Shown: positions 9,419-21,646 of the stretch, piece after piece | Layout: each line of letters opens with the position of its first letter | How positions within the stretch are numbered: the first letter of the stretch is position 1 | Source of the DNA: Eremophila alpestris peregrina | Taxonomy: Eukaryota; Chordata; Aves; Passeriformes; Alaudidae | DNA length: 64,000 nt | NCBI GenBank assembly: GCA_009792885.1 | Contig: WMCF01000141.1 | Span: forward strand, 273,649-337,648 | Direction of reading: 5' to 3' | Position numbers and translations under genes: made by a program | Notes under the pieces: model-generated | Told to the model about the DNA's origin: nothing | The model's database searches: none | What the model saw: the letters and a program-made list of their open reading frames with translations, nothing else

Positions 9419-9463
9419 GGGGTGGCTATTTCGGGATGTCCATCTTGGGGTGGCTATTTCGGG
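9419..9463. repeat. Duplicated 17-bp element upstream of ITGA2B
   Basis: GGGGTGGCTATTTCGGG occurs at 9419-9435 and again at 9447-9463, a 28-bp period, about 300-345 bp upstream of the ITGA2B ATG. The core CTATTTC is AT-rich inside GC-rich DNA and somewhat resembles a CArG/MEF2-type site, but matches neither consensus exactly. Confidence 0.6.
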
Positions 9464-10580
9464 GTGCAGGCAGTCCCTACGAGCGGAAATGTGACGAGGA
9501 CAGCAGGGCACAGGGCCCCTCCATCACCCCCGATATCCGCTCCGCAGCCGGATGGGGCTGACAGCACCGAGCCCGTCCGCGCTGGGCATCACCCCCACAG
9601 TGCTCCCTTCCCCAAGGCAGGGACACCCCAAAACGCTGCCAGGGGAGAGGCAGCACCAGCGCTGTGCAGGGCAATGGCTCTGGCAAGGGACCGGGGACAG
9701 GCTGAGGACAGCCCACAGCCGAGTGAACAGGCGTGTCCCTGTCCCCGTGGAAGGGCCGGTGCCCGCAGCCAGGCCTGTGGCAGCCGCCGGGGCTCAGCCC
9801 TGCCCGGACAGCGGCGGCAGCGCCTGAACCCACCTGCAGAATTAATTTAAACTCAGTTAAGGACTCTCGGGCTGCCCGAGATCTCCGGGGGCTCCTCGTG
9901 CCAACACAGCGCCGGTGGCCGGGAGAGGCCCCGGGGCATCTCCCTGGGAGCCAGCCCGTGTGAAACAGGACTTTTCTCCTCTCCATCTCTGAAGCTGCAG
10001 GTGGGAAGCAGAACAGGGGAGTCGGGGGGTTTGGGGGGCACAGGGGGTCCCCACAGAGGCAAAGGGCACCTTGGCTCCTCTAACGGGGGACACAGTCCCC
10101 GGAGCGGGGCCTGCCCCAGCCCTTCGGAGCAGCTGCAGTTGGGAGAGTGGGATTTGCCCGAAGCCGTGGCACGGCTCCGAGGGGTGGGAAGGGTTTAGCT
10201 GAGCCCGGATCAGCTCCGTGCCCCGGGAGAGGACTTCGAACTCAGGCGCAGCTGCTCATCCTCGGGAGGTCTCATCCCCAGCTGGCAGCAGCGTCTGAAC
10301 CCAGCTGGAGCCCACACCAGACCCCCTCAGGGCAATCGGAATTCTTTCTTCTGTCCAATTACTTAATTTCCTGTTTCTTTCAGCACTTCTGCACCATCCC
10401 TCATCAGCCACCTCCTCCCGGGGCCACTGCCAGGGAGGGGCAGGTGGCAGCCTGGACCCCGACCCTGCTGACACATGCAGGGGGGTGGATTCTTTTCCTT
10501 TAATCACACCACGGCTTTGGTTAGGAGAAGCTGGTGCTCCACACAGCAGCTCCCCACCACCACACACCATCACACCTTTT
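9464..10580. other. Spacer between ITGA2B promoter and GPATCH8 3' end
   Basis: About 1.1 kb of DNA with no supported exon, repeat or RNA gene. Base composition falls across it, from GC-rich on the ITGA2B side to mixed and AT-rich after about 10.3 kb. Distal ITGA2B regulatory sites could lie here, but none is identifiable with confidence. Confidence 0.6.
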
Positions 10581-12677
10581 TTTCCACAAATCATTGTTTA
10601 TTAGAAAGGTTTTCTTCCCTCATTTTACAGCATATATATATATTTATATATATATCTTATGTGACAAAGTTAAATACAGTCTGTTTATGCTCGTTAAGTA
10701 ATGACAGGTTAATTATTTTAGCGCTATCCTCAAGTCCAAAAACAATCCCTGCCCACAGCGTGATGGGGCCGGGACACGGACGGGCCCTACGAAGCTCAGC
10801 TCTGACAGTAACACTGAATTGTTTGGTATTTACAGGAAATTTGAGTCCCTTTTTTCTAACTGCTGTCACTGACCAATTTTTCATTTACACAGTGAGGGAG
10901 CTCAGGGGGTTTTGATCCTTGGACTTTGCGTGGTCTCATGCTGCACTCCAGGAGGGGACAGGGAAGAGGATGAGGATGGGGGCCAAGGAAAGGGATGGGG
11001 ATGTCACCACATCCCCACATTGCTCTGAAATCCCTCCCTCCAGCAGTGGCTGTGACACCTGCAATGCCCTGTGACAGGGGACAGCAGCAGCTCATCCCCA
11101 GCACTGGGGTGGGGAAGCTCCCATGGGCAGTGTCACCTGGGCCAGGTGATGATGGGAGAACGGGGAAATCCCTCATGGACTAAACTGGGGTAACCCTGTG
11201 TGTGGGATGGTAACAGTCCCAAGGCTCCTCCTGCACCAGCAGGGTCTGCACGTTACTGCTTCCAAAGGTGGTGGGGAAAGGAAAGGAAAAAGGGAATAAA
11301 AGGGCTCTCTGTACTCTGGGAGCACCCTGAATTCCTGCTGCTCCTCAGGCTGCTCCAGTGCCCATTCCTATGGCAGGGAGGAACGCAGCATTACCTGCCA
11401 GAGCCACTGCTACACCCCCACACCCCTCACCCTTGCCCAAGTCCCACCTGTTGATTTTTTTGTCTTCTGCAAAATTCTAAATGAAGATTTTTTGTTTGTT
11501 TTTACATTTTATAGTACATAAAAACTTCAAAAATACATGAGCTTGATAAAATATACATGCTTAGCTGTTCTGCATCTAGCTGAAACTATAAATTGAACCT
11601 TTACAAGTGTCTTGGGTCACCTACAGCAAACATATTTACACAGAAGCCACCAGAACAAGTACCACTAAGAACTGGCTGTAAAAAATATTATTGCGATATA
11701 CTACAAATGTAACCTTTGATAGGAGCTACAAAAAGCAGCATCTTTGTTTACAGAGTTCAGTGCAATTCTTTACATTAAAAAAAAATCCTATAAATTAATA
11801 AGGAAACCATCAGTGTTACAGAGGAAAGAACACGCTTCACATCCCAGCCGCGCTCCCCCGTCCTCTGTATTGCTTCAATTCCTAACAGGATTTTCCTTCT
11901 CTCTCCCATCCCAATGCCTCTTTCCCAACACCACAGAAGATGGAATTCAGAGTGATTTTTTTCTCCCTTTCAGGAGAAGAGTGGTCAAAGCCCAGGCTGG
12001 AATCCCAACCCCTAGACCCGAGAACCTCTCTCCAGTCTGGGATATCCAGGCATGGTCCTGGTGCAGGAGAACGCAGATACAGGATGGAGGACAGGAGCTC
12101 TGGGCACACACAGAGAGCTCCTCCTCCTCTTTACACTAAGATCTTACTTCCACCTTTGCTGCTCACACCAAGAAAACCCCACATGTGCAGTGACAGAGGC
12201 CAAGGGCCTCCTGCAATGCCTGAAAACTAAGGCCTCCAGTGCCTCTGCAGCCTACAGCTCCTGATGTTCCACTGCCAATTACAAGCCAGATTCAATCATG
12301 CTATTTTAATTAGATGACCTCATTAAAGGGATTTTTAGAGATCCTATTAGTGTGTATGAAACCTCATTTATCATATGCAAGGTGGCAGAAGGAAGATGAC
12401 CAAGTGTGAGAATCCAGGGGGAAACAAGCCTTTCCAAGTGTCTCGCTGCTGTAAAGGTGAAATGGTTCTTCCGGAGCAGTGCTGCTGCGTGCACGAAGGA
12501 GCTGGAGCGAGACATCCCTGGGATACAGCCAACAGCCCAGCCCTCGAGCCTCCGGCTTCTTTGGCTGCTCAAGAGTGAAAGGAAATGCTCAGGCCTCACC
12601 TGCCCGCTGGCTCGACTCCAACCCCTTCCCAAAATGCCAAATATTCTCCTTCCTCCGAGGTTCCTTCATTTTGTCCT
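10580..12677 (-). other. GPATCH8: GPATCH8 3' untranslated region
   Basis: About 2.1 kb between the stop codon (12678-12680) and the terminal AATAAA. It contains AT-rich blocks at about 10620-10720 and 11450-11810 (TATATA runs, T-rich stretches) of the kind found in long regulatory 3' UTRs. No other exon or repeat family is recognised. The UTR is assigned by continuity and the poly(A) signal; an internal alternative site cannot be excluded. Confidence 0.7.
10597..10602 (-). terminator. GPATCH8: GPATCH8 polyadenylation signal AATAAA
   Basis: TTTATT on the plus strand gives AATAAA on the minus strand, followed by a T/G-containing stretch (AATGATTTGTGG). It is the last canonical signal before the ITGA2B spacer, so the main transcript end is placed near 10580. 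Confidence 0.65.
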
Positions 12678-15600
12678 TCATGTGCCGTGGCTGGGTGGAT
12701 GCTGCAAGTCCTGTCCTGAGAAAATGGGGTGCAGCAGGGGGTGGAGGTGCAGGGCCGTGGCAGCAGCAGCGGCCGCGGGCCTCGGAGCCAGGAGGGTCGG
12801 GTAGAGAGCATGAGGGACAGGGTGGAAGGTGAAGGGGCCCGGGTGGATGGCGGACGCTGGAATGATGTGGATGGGGTGGCTGGCCAGGAACGTGGCGGGG
12901 TGGCCCGGAATAATCGAGTGGGTCAGGTGGGACAAGGAAATGGGAGTCAGGTGTGGCTGGGGGATGTGGTGGACCTGAGCGAGGGGCTGTGGGTGTGGGT
13001 GGGGATGGATGCCGATGGCAGCGGCGGCGGCGGCGGCGTGGTGCTGCAGGATGGCGTGCTGCACCGTCGTGATGGACGTGGCCGACGCCGCTGCCGGCTG
13101 CTGGATGTGGATGGGCTGGAGCGCGGGCGCAGCCGGCGCCAGGGCGGCCGAGGTGGGGAAGGCCTTGACTTGCTTGGCCAGCAGCTGCTGCTGGATGTGC
13201 TGCTGGGCGGCCTGCTGCAGCTTGCTGTACTTCTCCATCTCCTCGGGGGTGAAGGTGATGGGCTGGCTCTCCAGCGGGGCTAGAGAGGAATCTTCTCCCC
13301 CCTCCCGATCCCCTTCCATGCTCGGCTCCCCACTCTGAGGCACATAGCCAGGAAAGTGCTCAACATCTGGAACTAAGGGCATCATACTGGTTTCCACTGG
13401 GACCGGCTGGTTGCCCCCATCCATAGGCTCCAGCCCGTCACCATCACTCGGATCCGAGAGGAAGTTGTGTGGCATGACCAGATCTCTGGAGCCAAAGCAC
13501 TCAGGGAGTGCCGGCGCATCCAGGGGAAGGGATGGCATCTCCACGGAGGCTTCGTCACGTTTCTGCTCATCCAGAGGTTTGTCCTGAATTACCATCACCA
13601 CATCTTCCAGGAGAGACTGGCCGGCCAGCTGACCCTCCTCCATGCCTTGGGAATCATCCTCAGCATCTGACAGCTCCTGCTCCTCGCCCCTCTCCAAGCC
13701 AGACTCCTCGTATCTTTTGGAGTTTGGTTTCCGAATGGTTGGTAACTTCCCTATTAAGGGCAGAACCGGTTTGTTGCCTAAGGAAGGAGGCAGTTTGGGG
13801 CCAAAGTAGCCCTGGGGAGGATCTTTGAGCTTTATGCCCACCTTGTTTGCCCCTGACAGCATCTCATCAGTGACGCACGGCTTCTTCTCAACCTTCCTGG
13901 ACTGCACCTTTTCCAGGAGCAGCTTTGCAGTGACGGAGTTCCTCTCCTCAGGACTGCAGTCCCCTTCCGAGGCCCGCCCCGTGCCAGAGCCGCTGCTGTT
14001 CTGGGACAGGGAGCCAGATCCTTTCAGATCCTCTCCTTTGCCATCCTCCTTCTTCATCTGCGACCCCTCGCCTCGGCCTGTCCGGAAATACTGAGGAGAC
14101 TGGGAGCGATAGATCTTGGACCTGATAAAGTCCCTTCTGCCAGACCTTCGCTCCTCGGGGCTCTCGTGGCCCCGCGAGCCCTTCCGTGACAGGGACCTCT
14201 GCGAGTGGCTGCGGGTGCTGCGGCTGCGGTCCCGGCTATAGCTGCGGCTGCGCTTCCAGCTGTGGCCAGTCACACTGCGGCTCCTCCTCTTGCTCCGACT
14301 GCGGCTGCAGCTGCTGCTGCGGCTCCTGCCCCGGCTCCTCGATCTTGACCTGCCTCGAGGGTGGGTTCGGCTCCTGCTCCGACTCCTGGACCTGCTCCTG
14401 CTCGAGCTGTAGTCGTCTTCCGATGAGGAGTATTTGCGCCGCTTCGAGTGGTGGTTTGAGCTGTTGTAGTCTGAGTCATCCTCCGAGTCCTGGGAGCGCT
14501 GGGAGTGGCAGCGGGAGCGGTCGCTGTAGTCGCTGTAGCTGTCGTCCGAGTAGCTCCTGTGGCGGCTGTAGCGGCTGTGCTCCGAGGACGCATCCGAGCT
14601 GGTGGAGTAGGACCTGTGCGATGAGTGCCTGCGTCCCGAGCGGGAGCGGCTGCGGGAGCGCTCGCTGCCCGAGTCGTAGTCATCGCTGTACTGCGAGGGG
14701 GACTTCTGCCGGCAGTGCTTGCCCGGGGAGCCCTCGTCACTGTCGTAGTCACCGCTGCTCTGCCGGCTCCGGCGGCTGCTCCGCGCCTGGGACACGCCCG
14801 GGCAGCGCCTCCTCGCACCAGGCACCTGTTGCAGCTCAGCCTTGTGTCTTTTGCTGCCGTGCTCTTGGCAGGAGTTACCCCCGTCCTCTTTTTTACTGCT
14901 GCTTCCCTCCTCAGCAGACAGGGATTTCCTCTGGGACTCCTGGGAGCATCGCTTTTTCTTCTGGAAATGGCTGCAGTCTTCAGACAGTTCAGGTTTCAGT
15001 GCCCGGTCTGACTCTGTCGAAAGGGAGGATTTACCTTTTTTGTGCCTGTGCCTTTTCCGTTTCTTGGGTTTCTCTTCCCCCAGCTCAGCTTTCCGGGCCT
15101 TCTCCTCAGCTTCCTCCTTGTGTTTGCGTTTGTGTCTGCTGGACTTTTTGTGCTTCTTTTTCTTTTTGTGTTTATGGGACCTTCCAGATTTACTCTTACC
15201 CGTTATACTCTTGCTGCTATCCTCCCCCTCTCCCTTACCAATGCTTCCCAGACCAGACTCCTGCTTGCTCTGGGATTTGTTTTCTATTTTTTGAGCAGAA
15301 CTATTCCCTACACTTTCAGCCTCCTTGGCTTTGCTCATCTCACCAGGTTCTGTGCTCTGAGTGTTGTCTTTGCAAAGCCCCCCTGGATCCTTGGATTTCT
15401 CTGCCCCTTTCCCTTTTGCATCCTTGTTACGGGAGAGCTTGAAGTCGAAGTACAGGGGGTTGCAGCTGTAGGACACAGAGGGCTCAGCTTTGGTGAAGAT
15501 GAGCAGCTCTGAAGGCCACTGCAGTGTTGTGCTCTCGTCCTTACTCAGAACAGGGAAAAAAGGTCCCATGGGGTGCTTTGGTCCCTCAGAGCCATCTCTG

Positions 15601-16494
15601 CAGCCTGAGGCAGAAGGAGGAGCTTCTTTAGCAGCGTCTGGCTCAGGGGGATTGCTCTCTGGAAGGTGCTTGCTCTCCTGGGTATTTTCATTCTCTGGGA
15701 TGTCTTTTCGTTCTGTTTTGCCCTGCTGGGCTGCACTTTCAGTAGTACTCTGCTCCTTCTGCTGTCCTGTGCTCTCAGTAGCCTTTTCTGCGTGTTTGCT
15801 GGGTTTGGGTTTGGGGGAACTCCCCTTTTTCACTTCGTGCGCGTTTTTTTTGTTCACATTTTCCGCTTCTGTTTGCTCAGTAGCCTTCATGAAAAGCAGG
15901 AATTGAAAGTTGGGCTTTACTTTACAGTGGGCTGGGGGGATGTAGTGGTAATATTCTGGTTCCACAGCTGTTGCTCCATCTTCTCGCCTCATCTTCTTCA
16001 GTTTGGACAAGGTGCTGGCCAGAGCCCCACTGTCCTTGTCGTGCTGGTCATCGTCCTCTGCCTTGCCATCAGAATTATTGGTGCCTTCACCCTCCCCAGA
16101 CTTCTGCAGGCTGCCAGCCTCCGAGGACCCCTTCTCATCACCTTTTGCCCCATCTGCAGAATTAGACTCGTCCACGTGGTCCTTGAAAACAGAAGCGATG
16201 GTCTCCAGCTTCACTGGGGTCTTCTTGGCAAAGGAAAACGACACCCCGATCTTCTGCAACGGAGCTCCCAGAGAGCTCTTAATGCCAAAGCTGATGGCCT
16301 GGGAGGGTGTCTGGCCTGGCATCACAGTACCTTGTCCAGTGTTCAGGAAGCCTCTGTCTGTGGTCATCTCTGTGCCCTGGCCAGAGCTCGTCTGGGTGAA
16401 GGAGCCACTGTTGGCTGCGGAATCATCATCATCTCCACCTTCCTCATCCACAGCCACTGTGGTGGTCCTGAACATGGGCCCACTTCCAGGAGCA
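12678..16494 (-). CDS. GPATCH8: GPATCH8 terminal exon: low-complexity RS, K/H and H/P/A regions
   Basis: A 3,817-bp exon encoding 87% of the protein. From its start: an acidic patch (DEEGGDDDD); the ISFGIKSSLGAPLQKIGVSF segment; a Pro/Glu/Lys region; a Lys/His/Arg-rich nuclear-localisation-like block at about 15025-15195; a Tyr/Asp/Ser region; RS and SR dipeptide repeats at about 14160-14720; a conserved GIKLKDPPQGYFGPKLPPSL stretch; an acidic region; and a His/Pro/Ala-rich tail with poly-Ala and IHPHPHPQP ending PPSHGT. The RS repeats suggest phosphorylation by SR-protein kinases and entry into splicing speckles. No frameshift is seen. Long open frames on the opposite strand are by-products of the RS codons. 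Confidence 0.95.
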
Positions 16495-19400
16495 CTGGAA
16501 CAGGGGAGAGAGAAAACACAGCTGACTGGTGTCCCTGTCCCTCTGCAGGAGGATCCTTCCCTCAGCAGAGACAATCTTACACAGTTCAAGTGCTCTTGCA
16601 CCTAGACACATGCATTAAAATATCATTATACAGTCACTTGAAGTTTTCAATAATACTAAATTACTGAAGAGAATACATATTGCTAGATAAAGCAATTTGG
16701 GGATACTCTGCATGATCAGTTTAGTGAACTCACTCCCACCAAAACCACAGCATGAGCCCCAAACATATTGTGAAGCTTTGCCCTCAAAGCCTGTGCAGTA
16801 TCCCAGAGTAGGAATGCCAGCCCAGCCCAGGGCTGCAGCCCCCTGGGCTCCAGGGCTGCTGGGGACCACCCAGACTCACCACTCAGGCTGCCTCCTCTGC
16901 TCAGCCAGCTCGTGCAGGCGCCGCAGGGCTTTCTCCTGCTTCCTCTCATCTTTCCGGGATCTCGACGAGACATTGCGAGCAAATTCCCTCTGCTTGAGAT
17001 CTTTCAACCTCTGAGGGCAAAAGAAAGCAGGAACTAATCAGATCAAAGGTGTTTGTGGTTTATCCAAGAGCAGCTCTGTGCTGCAGCACTGGGAATTGCA
17101 GTGTCAAGCCCCTCCCCAGGGACATTTATTGAGCCAGGATGGAGCAACAGCATCTTAGCTCAACAAACCCCATGGAGTACACTGCCATCCTCCCAGCAGC
17201 TGAAGGAAAAGACAACTGGTGGTCACTATGACTTCAAGTTCTGTATATACCCCCTTCCACCAAAAACCAACACTACTGGTTTTCTTTAGCATGGACAACA
17301 AAGCTGATTTCAAAGCAACAAGCAAATTCTGGAAGGAAAAGGGGAAAAGAAGAAGGATTGTTTACTTTGCTGCTCTTGCAGGGTGCAGATGTACTTGACA
17401 AACAGTGCATGACACGAGTCAAGAGCATGGGCCAAAGGACAGGAGGGATTAACTGGTGCCAGAGTTACCCAGGAATGACATCTGACAAAAGCAATGTACC
17501 ATTACATTGGAGAAGGAGCCAAAAATCCCATGCAAACGATTTCATAAGCAAATCCAGAATACAACATACACCACAACCAGTTACTTGTTTTTCTGACAGT
17601 AGTTCTGAGAGGGTCAAGAAACAAACTGCTCTAAAGGCAGGAGGGTCTCTTGGGGTTGAATACTTTGGGGGGAAGAAGCACCAAGTTCCCCAGAAATCTT
17701 ACCATGAGGGAGCAAACCCATTCCCGAGGAATTTCAAACATCCTAATATCACTGAGGAAGTCTAGGTAGCCAATCCTAATAAAAAATAAACATCCAAGAC
17801 TTCAGAACAATTTGGAAAGTCCTTGTCTCAGAGCACTAGGAGAAGAGGCTGCTGCTTTTCCTTCGAATATATGTGGATATTCACAACATTTTTTTAGAGT
17901 GCTCTACAGAAGTTTAAGTAACAGAAAGCAACAAAGACAGACCTCTACCATCCTATAGGGACTCATTGTTCTTTTTTAGTGCACAATTCAAAAGCCTTTC
18001 AAAAGGCCCAGTTCCAAAACGCATCCTGTACTCAGCTTTTGGAAAAAGTTTCATGTTTTTCAGGCATTTCATGCAGGGCCTGGGAGACTAACAGGACTCA
18101 GAGCAGGAGTCACTTTGGAACAATTCTTGTACAGGATGTACAAATCACTTGTGAATTCTAAATACTTCTGGCTGGCTGACTCTGCCTCTTTCCTGGAGCA
18201 GAGTCAGACTGCCACACACAGAAACAGTGGATCTGGAAACTAACCCAAAGCTCAAATTAGAGGAATTAAGCTGGCCCAATGTAAAGAGAACATTGCTTTG
18301 TGAAAAAGGGGGAGATTGGACAAGACAGAGGATTCTCTTACCTAATTGTATTTACTAAATGTGGTTGATTGTTACCAAAATCAGAGGGGAGGACACACAA
18401 AAAAGATACAACTACAGACACCAGCAGAAAGAAACTCACTCTTGTGATCTGGACTCCCAAATTAGAAGGGTTTGCTTTCAATACATCAGCTGAAAACGTC
18501 ACATCACAAAGAAAAAAAGAAAGTAAAAATATAACAAGAGTGGAAGAGAAAAAAAAAAAACAAAAAACCAAGCAAGCATTACTAGAGAGCTGTGGGGGAG
18601 TGTGCCAGCTATTCTACAGGAGCAGGAGCAGAGCCAGCAGAGCCACAGGACTGAGCCAGGGTCTGGAGCAGGGGGACACACACAGACACGCACAGACACA
18701 GCAATGATCCCACCTGGAACAGCAGAACTACTTTCACCAGGACAAGTAAAGGGCTCAAGGGTTTTGTGGTGTATGTTAAATGTTGAAGAGTAATTTTTTT
18801 TTCCAAGAGGAAGGAAAGAAAAAAAAAATAGATGGACTGAGCAATGCTATCAGCTTTTTCATGCTGATTTCAAAAGTGTGTCTGAAATGCTCTGGGAAGT
18901 TACAGCCACCAACAGCTGACAAAACTATTTAATGGGGGCTGATGCCAAGTCTCCAGATCACTCACCCATTTGGAAAAAAGCATGACCCAGCTATTTACAC
19001 CAGACATGAACTGTGACCTTCTCCTCTCAAGAGGAAGGTGTGATGGTGCACTCAGAGCCCTCTGTGCCCCCAGCATGGTCCTGATCATCCCCCAGGACTC
19101 AAACTGGGCTCAGAGCTGTTGGGAACCATGCAGCTGCCCCCAGGCTCTCCTCCCTCCATTACATGGCAATTTGAATACGGAGAGAATTAAATGCCCACTA
19201 TTAAATGCTGACCTTTGTGTGTCTCTGCTCCCCGAAACCTCCCACTCTCAACACTTAAAATTTAGAGTGTGAAGCAAATTAACTACCCCAAAGCACTGTA
19301 ACTCAGGAATATGCACCACAGCAACTCCCAGCTGCACCCAGACCTGGGCCCTTTAGGCTGACAAACCACTGGCCCTGGTGTCAAGACTGCTGAGAATTTG

Positions 19401-21594
19401 GTACTTCCAAAACTGGGGAAGAGTTGGTCTGGTTTCCAAAGGACCAAGAGATCTCAAGGCTGAGTTTCTTTGTCACACAGGAGTCAAGAGGAAAAAGAGT
19501 CTTGCTGGGGAAGTACAGAATAGAAAAGCTCACAAATGCACCATGCCAGCTCCTTGGAAATGTAAAATACAGACAGAACATAGCTCAGCTTCTCAGACTG
19601 ACCTAAACCAACACACCTATCATCAAAAATTACTCCATGCATGCAAGAGACGTGGCTGGACTCATTATCTTCCCTAAATGCATCCTGGGGGAGGGAAAGG
19701 GGGGAAGACAGGAGCCCACCCTGCTAATTTGTAAGAACAACCTGCTGCAGGAATGAAAAATACCCAGAACTATTCAAAATAACCTGTAACTGTCCCCTCA
19801 CTTATTGTTTCAAGTATGTCACTGAATCTGGCGATTGATCCCCTCGAAGACTGGATAACCAGTTCACTAAAGCCATGCCCACCCTGCTCCCCAGTCCTGA
19901 CTGGGAGGGAGCAATCTAAAGCCTGAAGTACAATTTCACCAGATGAAATGAGCACATATAGCACTGAAATGCTGCAACCACACTTCCAGGTCCCAGCCTG
20001 CCCAGGAAATCATTTGAACTGCACAGATATTTAAACTCAACTTACACTAAAGACATTTCCATCTAATCCTGAGGAGAGTGTTTGTTATTCTAATCCCCCA
20101 AAAACCTCCAAATGACTTTTTGGACCACACCATATGTGTGGGTGTGAGGGAGGCCAGAGGAGCATGGAACTGCACCTTCCCCAGCACCACGGAGAAATTC
20201 CAACAAGGATTTAACAAAGCCCCTCAAACATCCTCAGGGAGCTTCTCCCCTCCACAAAGAATCCTGGGAACTTTTATTTTTGGGGTCAATTCTCCCTTTT
20301 TAAGTCTTCCTATTGTGCTTAGCATGACAATGATTTTTTTCAACAGGATTAGGGCCACCAAACCTGTATTAAATCAAACACATGCTTCATGCTTCTACAG
20401 GATTTCAAAATTATGGGGCATTTTTTTCTCCATTGGCAGTGTGTTTTCTGAGAAAGCAGCAGTTTATCTAACCAGCAATGTCCTTTCAAACAGCAGGATC
20501 ATGGGGACCATAAAGCCAAGGAATATTCTGCTGGTTTATTACTTCAGCTGTCAGAAGGGCCACACTGCAGTGACCAGCAGTAACACAAATCACCAGCACT
20601 TACATAAAATTTCTCCAGATTTCCACATGCTGTAGGCAGTAGTTCACTACCTCCAGCCTTCCTGGGGTTTATTAATAGTTGCCACCCCCCTCAGCTTTGG
20701 AACAAAGAATTGTATTTTAAGTTTCCAGCCTTGTTTCTAACAAAATTCCAAACTCACCTCTGCATTTTCACAGGAGTGCAAATCGAGCTCCTAAAGAGCA
20801 GGTTTGGTATCAGATTTGCAGCTACCTCTGGACTGCAGCACAAAGAGGCCACAGTGCTGGATTATCTCCCAAGACCTGCATGGCTCAGGAGGGGCCAAAC
20901 TGGCAAACACCACTAGTACCTTCCAACTCTCACCAATCAGCTTAAACCAGCTGCACTACAGCACTAATGAAAAGCTCCTGAGAGCCCATCCCAGGCACAG
21001 CAGAGTGGGGAAATCCAGGGGGGTGAGGAGGAGTCAGGAACTGTAGCAACAGAAAAACCACTGGATCATCATAGGATGTCCTACGTAGGAAGGAACCCCC
21101 AAGGATCACCCAGTCCAACCCCTGGCCCTGACAGACACCCCAACAATTCCAGCCTGGGCACCCCTGGGAGCAGTGTTCAAGTGCTCCTGGAGCTCTGGCA
21201 GCCTTGGGGCCATGAAAAAATTCAGCACACCCCAGATTTTGCTGAGGTACCAGGTAAGACCTCCCCAGTACCCAGCTGGGGTGCAGAGCATTACAGGCTC
21301 AGGACCAGCAGTAAGTGGATTTTCTCCATTTAAGGTGACAAAGCCACACAGCATCACTGAACTGAGGCCCACTGAGAAAATCTTTGCCTAAAAGTGCAGA
21401 GCAGAAAGAGCCCCTGCTGTTCTCACAAGACAAAAGCACTGTCACCAGACCTGAAGATGTGACTTTCATGCCAAACCTCATACTGAGATGGGTCAGAGCA
21501 GATCCACCTCTGGGGCTCGAGGCAGCTCCCAGGACATCAGAGCCCCCTCCTCCCTTGCCACTGTTCTCATGTCTCCCTGCCAGCCCACATTAAG

Positions 21595-21646
<52 letters not shown>

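Noticed and set aside
12729..13338. Overlapping plus-strand frames rich in Gly/Ala/Val opposite the GPATCH8 C-terminus
   Set aside because: Mirror of the His/Pro/Ala-rich coding sequence in a GC-rich stretch; no independent evidence.
14186..15442. 418-codon open frame on the plus strand, Cys/Ser-rich
   Set aside because: It lies exactly opposite the RS/SR-repeat and Lys-rich coding region of GPATCH8. The codon bias of those repeats removes stops from the other strand; there is no splice or domain support.
18540..18570. A-rich run as a retrotransposed gene tail
   Set aside because: The preceding sequence does not resemble a processed transcript and the run is short and interrupted.
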